A stretch of 64,000 nt of DNA from Streptomyces flaveus (GTDB lineage Bacteria > Actinomycetota > Actinomycetes > Streptomycetales > Streptomycetaceae): assembly GCF_014647675.1 (NCBI RefSeq), contig NZ_BMPQ01000002.1:171065-235064 (forward strand), in the 5' to 3' direction. The position numbers were made by a program, and so were the translations under genes. The notes under the pieces were generated by a model. It ran no database searches, was not told the DNA's origin, and saw only the letters and a list, made by a program, of their open reading frames with translations. Each line of letters begins with the position of its first letter. Position 1 is the first letter of the stretch. This document shows, one piece after another, positions 36,001 to 43,293 of the stretch.

Positions 36001-36177
36001 CTTTCCGACGCCCGCCTCACCGCCGACCAGCAACGCCTGTGGCTCTCCCTCAGTGCTGAACGCCTGGGAGGTGCCCCTACCGGCAGCGCGGGCGAGCGCG
36101 TCGTTCAGCACGTCCAGCTCGTCGGCGCGACCGACGAAAACCGGACTGACGGACCTGGTCTCCACAACGCCGAGCAT
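33064..36177 (-). CDS. Large ATP-binding LuxR-family transcriptional regulator (LAL/MalT-like)
   Basis: 1037 aa from the ATG at 36177; the frame extends to 36336 and an ATG at 36333 overlaps the stop of the upstream small gene, but the extra 52 residues are low-complexity Ala/Gly/Pro. STAND-type ATPase: FVGRADELDVLNDALA near 13, Walker A GGEAGVGKTRL near 53, Walker B VVVLLEDLHWADAS near 158. A helical TPR-like region follows (about 400-930), then a C-terminal LuxR helix-turn-helix with LTSRERDVLRLVAAGRSNRRI near 970 and SPKTASVHVSNILAKL near 995. Such proteins switch on transcription after binding ATP and an inducer. Unusual: a PPCGC-APT-PPCGC cysteine repeat near 462-477. Target unknown. Confidence 0.85.
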   Translation of the reverse strand: MLGVVETRSVSPVFVGRADELDVLNDALARAAGRGTSQAFSTEGEPQALLVGGEAGVGKTRLIEEFAGAADRAGAVVALGGCVEIGADGLPFAPFSTALRSLRRQLPDELAAAAAGQEEELARLLPELGDTSRGRHDEEGMARLFELTVRLLERVAAERTVVVLLEDLHWADASTRHLLAYLFRTLRSGRLVVVATYRADDVHRRHPLRPLLAELDRLRTVRRIELGRFSRAEVGRQIAGILASEPAPTLVDEIFERSDGNAFFVEELAVAANEGCRTGLTDSLRDLLLVRVESLPESSQRVARIVAEGGSTVEYGLLAAVSQLSEDDLIEALRAAVGANLLLATPDGDGYRFRHSLVREAVADDLLPGERSRLNRRYAEALEADPTLVPADERAARLASYWYHAHDAAKALPAVLDASVAARRRHAHSEQLRLLERAMELWDSAPDAVRAELRPVDYAEAYPPCGCAPTPPCGCDPVNKPLTYLDLMAEAAVAGRYCGERERAMKITKRALHLLEGEDEPLRAAWFWVQRSRLVQALARGDGWKELGTAEELVRGLPPSKVHAEVLATVAGWSMLHTPGPEALTDAERAVEYARMVGAREIELNARLTLGGLMVEAGDIEAGLAELYEVRNQSVELGAAREVGRSYVNLPSILEGVGRSEEAVGILREGLELTRKMGLLESESWAWDSLAESLYSLGRWDEAGEAATNAQHAVPSAKPRGGASLRFVDIGLARGNLTEAGRHLAAARDAYGTHDLMPQNSLPLARLAIALAAAEGRLPDARAELDRALEAGLPPGTQRYGWPLLLAAATAEADARGLPAAGQGRSEYVERIRENAKPLATNVPLWGAYERWVRAELLRAEGRDTPADWSAAVTAFEPLERPYDLARVRHRLAESLLASGPGDDARDRATELLRLAGAVADHLRARPLAESIALLAQRARLILTRTPGTRERPAITPADPAEALGLTSRERDVLRLVAAGRSNRRIAEELFISPKTASVHVSNILAKLNVSGRGEAAALAHRLRLFPPETPAAKAAG

Positions 36178-36332
36178 CGCACAGGGGTCTGACAACGCGG
36201 CAGCGATTTTCGGCGCCCCGCCCGTCCCCGACTGCCCTGCACGGCGCGGCGGCAGCCCCGCACGGCGCAGTGCCGGGAGTCCCCCCGGGCTCCCGGCACT
36301 TCCGGCGCTCGCGGCGCCTTCCCCGGCCGGCA

Positions 36333-36518
36333 TCACGCCGCGCGTGCGAAGCGGTGGCGGCGTGAGTGCGGGCGGCGGTTCACCCGCCCTTCGGTGTCAT
36401 CCTTCGCGGAGCGGCGGGCGGCACGGCGGGCGCGGATGGCCTCGCGCGCCAGCCGGTGGTTGTCGGCCTCGCGGATCATCTCGGCGGAACGGATCTGCTG
36501 GAGCTCGTACTCGAACAT
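36333..36518 (-). CDS. Small basic protein of 61 residues, function unknown
   Basis: ATG at 36518 with GAGGGG at 6 nt. Begins MFEYELQQIRSAEMIREAD and continues into a strongly basic helix-forming part with RARRAARRS and a tail RRPHSRRHRFARAA. Predicted to be a single long amphipathic helix; no known domain recognised. Its TGA overlaps a possible ATG of the LuxR frame (TGATG), so coupling to that gene is possible. Similar short proteins with an initial FEYELQ occur near LuxR genes in Streptomyces as far as I recall. Confidence 0.65.
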   Translation of the reverse strand: MFEYELQQIRSAEMIREADNHRLAREAIRARRAARRSAKDDTEGRVNRRPHSRRHRFARAA

Positions 36519-36628
36519 CTCGTACCCCTCATGAAGAGTCGGTTTCGGGCCTCGCTTGGTGCGATGCCTCAACCTTCGTCTCCAAGGGGGGTGCGTCACA
36601 TCGGGAGAGTTCCGCATCTTGCACACGG

Positions 36629-36679
36629 GAGGGGCCTTAGGTCTGCCGTAAGTAACTCGCGGCGGACCTAAGGCCCCTC
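36629..36679. terminator. 20-bp hairpin between two minus-strand genes
   Basis: Arms 36629-36648 and 36660-36679 pair over 20 bp (one G-T), loop 11 nt. It lies 40 bp past the stop of the gene at 36719-37309 and upstream of the 61-residue gene. TTTTT follows 11 bp later on the plus strand only (36691-36695). Most likely the terminator of the upstream gene. Confidence 0.7.
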
Positions 36680-36718
36680 AGGACGTGCGGTTTTTGAGTC
36701 AGCTTCCCAGTAGGCGGT

Positions 36719-37309
36719 TCAGCCGGCGCTGGGCACGGACAGCAGGACGTCGGAGTACTTGAGGGCGGCCAGCAGCAGACCGACGACGCCGAGCGAGACG
36801 CCCGCCCAGGCGACCGACTTGATCCACGGGGCCTGCACCCGGTCGGGGTTCCCGAACGCGGGCCGCGCGAGCACCACGACGCCGACGATCAGTGCGACCA
36901 CCGCGAAGAGCCCGCCCCACAGAGCGGTGGCCTGCCAGGCATCGCCGTAGAGCGCCTGGAGCTGCGTTGCCACGCTCGGGTTGGACGCGGCCTGCATCTC
37001 CAGCTGGCCGACGATCTCCTGTCGCGCGGAGGCCACCGTGCCGACCCAGCTGCCCGTCAGCGAAACGATGCCGAGTCCGGCGGAGACGACGGCGGCGGCA
37101 CCCTGGCCCACTCCGGAGCCTCCGGCAGCCGCATCGGCGCCGTCAGCGGAGTCCTTGTACGCCTGCTCGTCGTCGTACGCCTCGGCGTCGGCCTGGTCCG
37201 CGGCCGTGTCGCCGTCCTTCGTGAGCTGCACGTCCTCCTCGTCGCGCTTTGCCTCGGTGCCGGTGTCGGTGCCGGCCTCGTCAACTGTCTTGGATCCCAT
37301 GCTCTGCAC
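36719..37309 (-). CDS. Membrane protein with acidic N terminus, unknown function
   Basis: 196 aa from the ATG at 37309 (a second ATG three codons on, at 37300). The first 70 residues are acidic and Asp/Ala-rich (DGDTAADQADAEAYDDEQAY) and likely disordered in the cytoplasm. Three hydrophobic segments follow: about 72-95 (VVSAGLGIVSLTGSWVG), 130-150 (WGGLFAVVALIVGVVVLA) and 168-186 (VAWAGVSLGVVGLLLAAL). I do not recognise a family. Stands alone between a terminator and the GNAT gene upstream. Confidence 0.7.
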   Translation of the reverse strand: MQSMGSKTVDEAGTDTGTEAKRDEEDVQLTKDGDTAADQADAEAYDDEQAYKDSADGADAAAGGSGVGQGAAAVVSAGLGIVSLTGSWVGTVASARQEIVGQLEMQAASNPSVATQLQALYGDAWQATALWGGLFAVVALIVGVVVLARPAFGNPDRVQAPWIKSVAWAGVSLGVVGLLLAALKYSDVLLSVPSAG

Positions 37310-37335
37310 CGTACGGACGCTGTCTGAGAAGTGTC

Positions 37336-37911
37336 TTAATGATCGTCGCGAGCTGCACGCGCGCGTGCGTCACGCCATTCCGGCGCGAGCACGGACCACA
37401 CTTCGAGGTCCTGGCGCACGCCCCGGTAGGGGTAGGTCTCCCGGAGCACACCGTCGCGGCTCATGCCCAGCCGCCGCGCCACGTTGATGCTCGGTTCGTT
37501 GGCGGTCGACGCCTGCCACTCCACCCGGTGGATGCCGCGTCCCTCGACCGCCCAGTCGATGAGGATCCGCATGGCGCGGGTGACCAGTCCGCGTCCCGCG
37601 CCGGCCGGCTCAAGCCAGCACCCGACCTCGCAGGTGCCCCGCTCGGCGTCGAAGTGCAGGAACAGCACACCTCCGACGAGCTTTCCGTCCAGCCACAGCC
37701 CGTGCAGGCTGCCGGTGTCGGCGGCGCGCTTGTCGGCGTACGACTGGAGGAGCTCGCGCGCGGAGTCGGCATCCGTGGCGTTCGCCCCGAAGGGGATGTG
37801 CTGCCCGATGAACTCACGTCCCCGCTCCAGGTGCGCCAGGAACTCCTCGGCGTGCCAGGGCTCCAGGGGTCGCAGTTCGGCGCCGTCCTCACCCAGGGAT
37901 ATCGCGTACAT
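37336..37911 (-). CDS. GNAT acetyltransferase, RimJ/RimL-like
   Basis: 191 aa. GNAT fold with LRPLEPWHAEEFLAHLE at 13-29, LWLDGKLVGGVLFLHFD near 72-88, the pantetheine-binding strand and loop CEVGCWLEPAGAGRGLVTRAM near 93-113 (shown in parts: CEVGCWLEP, GAGRGLVTRAM), and NVARRLGMSRDGVLRE near 143. This arrangement matches ribosomal-protein-serine acetyltransferases of the RimL group; the substrate here is not known. Its ATG at 37911 overlaps the 3' end of the MMPL gene by 23 bp, so the two are translated from one message, though a functional link is not obvious. Confidence 0.85.
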   Translation of the reverse strand: MYAISLGEDGAELRPLEPWHAEEFLAHLERGREFIGQHIPFGANATDADSARELLQSYADKRAADTGSLHGLWLDGKLVGGVLFLHFDAERGTCEVGCWLEPAGAGRGLVTRAMRILIDWAVEGRGIHRVEWQASTANEPSINVARRLGMSRDGVLRETYPYRGVRQDLEVWSVLAPEWRDARARAARDDH

Positions 37912-40192
37912 CCTGCTGCCGCTCCTTCACGAGTACGTCCCTCAGCGCGCCGTCGCGCGCAGCGGGAATCGTCGCATGGGAGGAGCCGGCGGGGCCGACA
38001 GGGACGGCAGGGCTGGAGTCGGGCGGTTCGATGCTGATGCGGGGCAGACGGCGGTCGAGCCAGCGGGGCAGCCACCAGTTGGCGCCGCCGAGCATGTGCA
38101 TCAGGGCGGGCACCAGGAGCGTACGCAGGACGAAGGCGTCGAGCGCGACCGCGGCGGCGAGCGCGATGCCGAACATCGCGATGACGCGGTCGCCGCTGAG
38201 CACGAAGGCCAGGAAGACCGAGATCATGATCACGGCGGCGGAGTTGATCACTCGGCTGGTCTCGGCGAGGCCGACGCGGACGGCCCGCCGGTTGTCGCCG
38301 GTCTCCAGCCATTCCTCGTACATCCGGCTGACCAGGAAGACCTGGTAGTCCATGGAGAGCCCGAAGAGCACGGACACCATGATCACGGGCAGGAACGGTT
38401 CGATCGGGCCCGCGCTGCCGAGGCCGAGCAGCTCACTTCCCCAGCCCCACTGGAAGATCGCGATGACGACGCCGAAGGCGGCGGCGACGGCCGCGACGTT
38501 CATCGCGGCGGCCTTCAAGGGTATGCCGATGGAGCGGAAGGCGAGCAGCAGCAGGAGGCAGCCGAGTCCGATCACGACGCCCACGAACAGCGGCAGCTTG
38601 CCGATGATGACCTCGGCGAAGTCGTCGTAGCCGGCCGTGACGCCGCCGACGTGCACGTCCAGCGAGGTGTCCGTCTCGGCACGCGGGAGCACGTCGGTGC
38701 GCAGCCGGTCGACGAGGTCGCTGGTCTTCTGGGACTGCGGCGAGGACTCGGGCACGACGGTGAGGTACGCGGTGTCGCCGCCCGTGTCGTACGTCACCGG
38801 GGTCACCGAGGCGACACCCTCGGTCGACCGGAGCGTGGTGTCGAGGTTATCGAGGGCGAGCCGGTCCTGGGCGCCGTCGACCTCGGTGACGAGGGTCAGC
38901 GGGCCGTTGACGCCGGGGCCGAAGCCTCCCCCACTCTCCGAGCGGGAGGTGCCCCCAGCCAGCAGGTCGTAGGCCTGGCGGGTGGTGGCGGTCTCCGGGT
39001 TGTTGCCCTGGTCCGAGGTGCCGAGGTGCAGGCCGAGCGTGGGCAGCGCCAGCACGGTCATGACGGCGAGGGCGACGACTCCGAGCAGCTTGGGGTGCCG
39101 CTCGACGAAGGCGGACCAGCGGGCGGCGAACCCGGTGGGGAGCTCCGGCGCGGGACCGTGCTCGTCCAGGTGGCGGCGCTCGCGGCGGCTGAGGGCGCGC
39201 ATGCCGATGAAGGAGAGCAGCGAGGGCAGCAGGGTCACGGAGGCCGCGACGGTGAGGAGCACGGTCAGGGAGGCGGCGATCGCGACGCCGTTGAGGAAGC
39301 TGAGCCGCAGGATGAGCATGCCGAGCAGGGCTATGCACACCGTTGCGCCCGCGAAGACGACGGCGCGTCCGGTGGTGGTCACGGCGTTCCGCGCGGCCTC
39401 CTCGACCGGCAGCCCGCGCTTCAGTCCGCGCCGGTGTCTGGTGACGATGAACAGCGCGTAGTCGATGCCGACGCCGAGGCCGACCAGCATGCCGAGCATC
39501 GGCGCGAAGTCGGCGACGGTCATGAAGTGGCCGAGCAGCACGATCCCGGCGTACGCCGTGCCGACGCTCACCAGGGCCGTGGCGATCGGCAGCATGGAGG
39601 CGGCGAGCGAGCCGAAGGCGAGGAAGAGAACCACGGCGGCGACGATCACTCCGACGACCTCGGCGACATGGCCGCCCGAGGACTCGGTGAGCCCGATGGC
39701 GTTACCGCCCAGCTCGACCTGGAGGCCGTCCGTCTCCGCGTCCTTGGCCGTGTCCACGACGGCCTGGACCTCGGCCTGGTCGACGTCCTTGGACTGCTCG
39801 TCGAAGGTGACCGTGGCGTAGGCGGTACGCCCGTCGGCGCTGATCCGACCGGCGCCCTGGCTGTCGTACGGGTCGGTCACGGAGGCCACGCCGGGCAGGT
39901 CCTCGATCTTGTCGAGGGTGACCTTCATCGTCTGCTCGACATCGGCGGCCCGTACGAAACCCGTGTCGGAGCCGGTGTGCCAGACGATCGTGTCGCTGTC
40001 CCCGCCGAGGTCCGGGAAACTCTTCTGCAGCAGCTGGGCGGCACGGCCGGATTCGGTGCCTGGCACCTTGTAGTCGTTCGAATACGCGGATCCGGCGACC
40101 GCTGCGGCGGCGGTCGTACCGCCGAGCGCGAGGATCCAGAGCAGAACGACCAGAAGGCGGTGCCGGACACACCAGCGTGCGAGTGCTGCCAC
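37889..40192 (-). CDS. MMPL-family RND transporter
   Basis: 767 aa from the GTG at 40192 with GGGAG at 8 nt. Twelve predicted membrane segments in the MmpL pattern: TM1 LLVVLLWILALGGTTA near 14, a large outer loop to about 165, TM2-6 near 170-330 including GVGIDYALFIVTRHRRGLKRG near 250 and TTTGRAVVFAGATVCIALL, a second loop, and TM8-12 near 510-700 with FGLSMDYQVFLVSRMYEEW. These proteins export lipids, pigments or antibiotics with proton energy. Divergent in direction from no partner: the TetR gene upstream reads the same way and could regulate either side. The C-terminal 50 residues are a soluble tail. Confidence 0.88.
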   Translation of the reverse strand: MAALARWCVRHRLLVVLLWILALGGTTAAAAVAGSAYSNDYKVPGTESGRAAQLLQKSFPDLGGDSDTIVWHTGSDTGFVRAADVEQTMKVTLDKIEDLPGVASVTDPYDSQGAGRISADGRTAYATVTFDEQSKDVDQAEVQAVVDTAKDAETDGLQVELGGNAIGLTESSGGHVAEVVGVIVAAVVLFLAFGSLAASMLPIATALVSVGTAYAGIVLLGHFMTVADFAPMLGMLVGLGVGIDYALFIVTRHRRGLKRGLPVEEAARNAVTTTGRAVVFAGATVCIALLGMLILRLSFLNGVAIAASLTVLLTVAASVTLLPSLLSFIGMRALSRRERRHLDEHGPAPELPTGFAARWSAFVERHPKLLGVVALAVMTVLALPTLGLHLGTSDQGNNPETATTRQAYDLLAGGTSRSESGGGFGPGVNGPLTLVTEVDGAQDRLALDNLDTTLRSTEGVASVTPVTYDTGGDTAYLTVVPESSPQSQKTSDLVDRLRTDVLPRAETDTSLDVHVGGVTAGYDDFAEVIIGKLPLFVGVVIGLGCLLLLLAFRSIGIPLKAAAMNVAAVAAAFGVVIAIFQWGWGSELLGLGSAGPIEPFLPVIMVSVLFGLSMDYQVFLVSRMYEEWLETGDNRRAVRVGLAETSRVINSAAVIMISVFLAFVLSGDRVIAMFGIALAAAVALDAFVLRTLLVPALMHMLGGANWWLPRWLDRRLPRISIEPPDSSPAVPVGPAGSSHATIPAARDGALRDVLVKERQQDVRDIPG

Positions 40193-40319
40193 GAACTAGC
40201 TCCCGTGGGGGGATTGTGGATCTTTACCGGGAACCGCCCGCAAAGAACACATGAGCAAGACGTGGACAACCCTCGCAGGCCGTAGAGATCGTTAGCCGTT
40301 TTCGTGGACTTACTCACAG

Positions 40320-40366
40320 AAATGCGAGGGACTTCACAGCACGCTTATGTGAATCCCCTCGCATTT
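40320..40366. terminator. Long hairpin between the TetR and MMPL genes
   Basis: AAATGCGAGGG (40320-40330) pairs with CCCTCGCATTT (40356-40366); after a small internal loop TTCACA (40333-40338) pairs with TGTGAA (40348-40353). It lies past the stop of the TetR gene and before the MMPL promoter region, and has A/T ends in both directions. Confidence 0.65.
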
Positions 40367-40397
40367 CCTGGCGTCCGCCGCGACTGAAGTCGAAGGC

Positions 40398-40415
40398 GCC
40401 GGTGAGGTCACCGGC
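40398..40415. terminator. Short hairpin after the TetR gene
   Basis: GCCGGTG and CACCGGC pair around AGGT, 27 bp past the TetR stop. Together with the hairpin at 40320-40366 it gives a double terminator. Confidence 0.5.
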
Positions 40416-40441
40416 ACCCCTCCCGGACGACGAGGCCCGGC

Positions 40442-41086
40442 TCACGCTCCTCCGGAGGACTCCCGTCGCGGCAGATACCCGTGCAGGAACGCCCGCACCC
40501 CCGAGACGATCAGTTCGTCCCGCTCGTCGTCCGACATCGGGAGCACCCCTCCGTACGTGCGATCGCTGATCTCGGACCCGGTCAGCAGGAGGAAGTGCAT
40601 CGCGGCCCGCTCCGGGTCCGGGGCGTCGAGCAGCCCCTCGTCGGCCAGCTCACGGAACCGGGCGGCCACCAGCTTGAGCGCGCGGTCGGGGCCGGACACC
40701 CGCCAGGCGTCCACGAACTCCTGCGGAATATGGCCGATTTCGGCCCGCAACTGCCGCACGAGGGAGAAGTGGTCGCCGAACTCGTACATCGGACTCATCC
40801 AGGCGTGCGCGAAGTCGGCGAGGTCCGCTTCCAGGTCCGTGACCTTGTACAACCGCCGGTCGATGGCGTCGGCATGGGCCCGTACGACCTCCTCGGAACC
40901 CTCCACGACGACGACGCGGAAGAGCTGCGCCTTGCCCTCGGGGAAGTGGTTGTAGATCGTGCGGGTGGAGACCCCCGCCTCCTTGGCGATGGAGTCGATT
41001 CCGGCGCGGGTGTAGCCGTCGCGCCCGAAGACCCGGCGCGCCCCCCGCACGATCGCCTGCCGCTTCTCGGCGAGCCCCTGTCTCAC
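40442..41086 (-). CDS. TetR-family repressor
   Basis: 214 aa; GTG start at 41086 with GGAAGGGG upstream. Helix-turn-helix near 10-55: ARRVFGRDGYTRAGIDSIAKEAG then VSTRTIYNHFPEGKAQLF (given in parts for brevity: GYTRAGIDSIAKEAG, STRTIYNHFPEGKAQLF). The C-terminal part resembles the TetR_C domain of the AefR-like group, with ALKLVAARFRELADEGLL near 130. It is divergent from an FMN reductase and MFS gene, and a CAACG-AA-CGTTG dyad overlies their promoter, so I infer it represses that pair. Confidence 0.87.
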   Translation of the reverse strand: MRQGLAEKRQAIVRGARRVFGRDGYTRAGIDSIAKEAGVSTRTIYNHFPEGKAQLFRVVVVEGSEEVVRAHADAIDRRLYKVTDLEADLADFAHAWMSPMYEFGDHFSLVRQLRAEIGHIPQEFVDAWRVSGPDRALKLVAARFRELADEGLLDAPDPERAAMHFLLLTGSEISDRTYGGVLPMSDDERDELIVSGVRAFLHGYLPRRESSGGA

Positions 41087-41137
41087 GCGTCCTGCCCCTT
41101 CCTGTCGTCTGTCACGGTAGCCGGACCTGGAAAGTTA

Positions 41138-41176
41138 CAACGAACGTTGCATTTACTGCCACGATGGTTGTACTTT
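41138..41176 (+). promoter_or_regulatory. Promoter of the FMN reductase/MFS operon with TetR operator
   Basis: -35 TTGCAT (41147-41152) and -10 TACTTT (41171-41176) are 18 bp apart; the -10 ends 7 nt before the ATG at 41184, which has no ribosome site (leaderless). The dyad CAACG-AA-CGTTG (41138-41149) overlaps the -35. Confidence 0.62.
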
Positions 41177-41183
41177 CCTGGGC

Positions 41184-41786
41184 ATGACGAACTCATCCAC
41201 TGCACCGACCCTGTCCAAGGCTCCGCTCCGTGTCGCCGTCCTGACCGGCTCCGTCCGCGAGGGCCGCTTCGGACCCGTGGTCACCGACTGGTTCCTGCGG
41301 TTCACCGCCGAGCGCGGCGATCTCGAACTCGACCCCATCGACCTGGCCGAACACCCACTGCCCGAAGTCGTCTCCCCGGAGCCGCACCCCGAGGCCGCCC
41401 CGGTCACGACACGCCTGGCGGCGGCCGACGCCTTCGTGGTGATCACTCCCGAGTACAACCACAGCTTCCCGGCACCCCTCAAGAACGCCATCGACCTGCA
41501 CTACACCCAGTGGCAGGCCAAGCCGGTCGGCTTCGTCTCGTACGGCGGCATGGGCGGCGGTCTGCGCGCGGTCGAGCAACTGCGGCTGGTCTTCGCCGAG
41601 TTGCATGCCGTGACGATGCGGGACACGGTCAGCTTCCACAGGGCCTGGGAGAACTTCGCCGAGGACGGCTCGCTGCTGCGACCCGACCTCCCCGAGGGCG
41701 CCGCCAAGGGCATGCTGGACCAACTGACCTGGTGGGGGAGGACGTTGCGCGCGGGCCGCGCCGTTTCGCCGTACGCGGCCGCATGA
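41184..41786 (+). CDS. NADPH-dependent FMN reductase family protein
   Basis: 200 aa. Flavodoxin-like fold of the NADPH-dependent FMN reductase/ArsH type: phosphate-binding loop VAVLTGSVREGRFGPVV near 18-34, flavin contact VVITPEYNHSFPAPLKNAID near 92-111 (a hallmark), and VSYGGMGGGLRAVEQL near 125. Reduces FMN or quinones, or acts as an azoreductase-type detoxifier. It begins the transcript under TetR control, its stop overlaps the start of an MFS gene (ATGA), and the pairing suggests a response to a redox-active or aromatic toxicant. The start is the ATG at 41184, which coincides with the predicted transcription start. Confidence 0.88.
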   Translation: MTNSSTAPTLSKAPLRVAVLTGSVREGRFGPVVTDWFLRFTAERGDLELDPIDLAEHPLPEVVSPEPHPEAAPVTTRLAAADAFVVITPEYNHSFPAPLKNAIDLHYTQWQAKPVGFVSYGGMGGGLRAVEQLRLVFAELHAVTMRDTVSFHRAWENFAEDGSLLRPDLPEGAAKGMLDQLTWWGRTLRAGRAVSPYAAA

Positions 41787-43177
41787 GCGCCACGCTGCCG
41801 AAGGGGACCGGGAGCGCCCCGGTACCCGCCATCCCCCGGCACGTCCTGGCCGTCGCGGGCGTGGTGGTCCTCGGCTCGTTCATGACGGTGCTCGACATGA
41901 CCATCGTCAATGTCGCGCTTGACCACCTGTCACGCGCCTTCGACGCCCCGCTGTCCGTGGTCCAGTGGACGGTGACCGGCTACTCGCTCGCGCTGGCCAC
42001 CGTCATCCCGGTCACGGCGTGGGCGGTGGGCCGGTACGGCGCGAAGCGGGTCTTCCTCACCGCTGTCACGCTGTTCACACTCGGCTCGGGGCTCACAGGC
42101 CTCGCCTGGAACGCCGGTTCCCTGATCACCTTCCGGGTGCTCCAGGGACTCGGCGGCGGCATGATCGTGCCGGTCGCGATGACCGTGGTCCTGCGCGCGG
42201 CCCCGCCGGAGCGCAAGGGCACGATGATGGGCATCCTCGGCATCCCCGTCCTCATCGGCCCGATGGCGGGACCGATCCTCGGCGGCGTCTTCACCGACGC
42301 GCTCTCCTGGCGCTGGATCTTCTTCGTCAACGTCCCCGTAGGCGCCCTGACCCTGCTGCTGGGCGCGCGCGTCCTGCGCGGCGACGACGAACGCATCCAC
42401 CGCCCACTGGACCTGCCCGGCCTGCTCACCCTCTCCCCCGGCCTCGCGGCCCTCCTCTACGGCCTGACGCTGGGCGGCGAGCGCGGCACCTTCGCCGGCG
42501 CAGACGTCGTGGTCCCGCTCGTCGCCGGTACGGCGCTGGTGGCGGCCTTCGCGATACGGGCGCTGCGGGCCGCCCATCCCCTGCTCGACCTGCGGCTGCT
42601 GCGCAGGGCGTCGTTCGGCCGGGCGGTGGCGACGATGGTCCCGTTCTCGGCCGCGTACTTCGGTTCGATGATCCTCGTACCGCTGTACTGGCAGCAGGGA
42701 CGCGGCCTGAGCGCCACGGAGTCCGGGCTGCTGATGGCACCTCAGTTCCTGTTCAGCGGCACGGTGATGCAGTTCTCCAGCCGGATCTCGGACCGCGTCG
42801 CGACCCGCGCGATCGTCGTGCCCGGCATCCTGGTCGCCGCCGCGGGCTTCTGCGCCTTCGCCGTCCAGGCCGGGGCCGACACTCCGTACTGGCGCCTTGT
42901 CGCCTCGCTCGCCGTCATGGGCACCGGCGTCGGCATGACCAACATGCCGGTCATGGCCGCGGCCACGCGCGGCCTCGCGGACGGTGAAGTCGCCGCCGGC
43001 AGCACGGCGTTGAACATCATCCTCCAGATCGCCGCGTCCGTCGGCACGGCGCTGACGGCGCTGCTGCTGACGGCTACGGACGGGTTCCGTACGACGTTGC
43101 TGTGCGGGGTGGGGTTGATGGCGCTGGCGTTGCCGATGGCGGTGCGGCTGCCATCATTGAGCCCGTCCGGCGATTGA
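41783..43177 (+). CDS. MFS efflux transporter, DHA2 family
   Basis: 464 aa; the ATG at 41783 overlaps the TGA of the FMN reductase gene. Drug:proton antiporter layout: GSFMTVLDMTIVNVALDHLS near 33, TVTGYSLALATVIPVTAWAVGRYGAKRVFL (motif A, short form GRYGAKRVF) near 80, GGMIVPVAMTVVLRAAPPERKG near 128 (part: PPERKG), and IGPMAGPILGGVFTD (motif C) near 157. Under the TetR protein encoded on the other side of the promoter. The stop codon and last few residues (SPSGD) come from an intergenic repeat unit that has merged with the gene's 3' end. Confidence 0.9.
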   Translation: MSATLPKGTGSAPVPAIPRHVLAVAGVVVLGSFMTVLDMTIVNVALDHLSRAFDAPLSVVQWTVTGYSLALATVIPVTAWAVGRYGAKRVFLTAVTLFTLGSGLTGLAWNAGSLITFRVLQGLGGGMIVPVAMTVVLRAAPPERKGTMMGILGIPVLIGPMAGPILGGVFTDALSWRWIFFVNVPVGALTLLLGARVLRGDDERIHRPLDLPGLLTLSPGLAALLYGLTLGGERGTFAGADVVVPLVAGTALVAAFAIRALRAAHPLLDLRLLRRASFGRAVATMVPFSAAYFGSMILVPLYWQQGRGLSATESGLLMAPQFLFSGTVMQFSSRISDRVATRAIVVPGILVAAAGFCAFAVQAGADTPYWRLVASLAVMGTGVGMTNMPVMAAATRGLADGEVAAGSTALNIILQIAASVGTALTALLLTATDGFRTTLLCGVGLMALALPMAVRLPSLSPSGD

Positions 43178-43227
43178 GGACGAGCCCGAAGGGCGATCCG
43201 GGGGTCTGGGGGCAGCGGCGCCCCCAG
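43160..43227. repeat. Streptomyces-type intergenic repeat, copy B
   Basis: 68 bp starting AGCCCGTCCGGCGATTGAGG and ending in the hairpin CTGGGGGC (43206-43213) with GCCCCCAG (43220-43227). Same ends and internal order as copy A at 20291-20357. Its first 18 bp are read as the last codons and stop of the MFS gene. Confidence 0.8.
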
Positions 43228-43238
43228 GGCAGCACAGC

Positions 43239-43276
43239 CGAGGGGGTGCACCTGGAAACCCAGGTGCACCCCCTCG
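43239..43276. terminator. Bidirectional terminator between MFS gene and gatB
   Basis: 17-bp perfect stem, 43239-43255 with 43260-43276, loop AAAC. Convergent genes on both sides. Confidence 0.87.
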
Positions 43277-43293
43277 CCGCCCAAGCGGAGCGC

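Noticed and set aside
36178..36333. 52-residue N-terminal extension of the LuxR-type regulator
   Set aside because: Low-complexity Ala/Gly/Pro without similarity to the ATPase family; kept only as an alternative because of the TGATG overlap.
37463..40285. 940-residue plus-strand open frame opposite the GNAT and MMPL genes
   Set aside because: Shadow; both minus-strand genes have clear family motifs.
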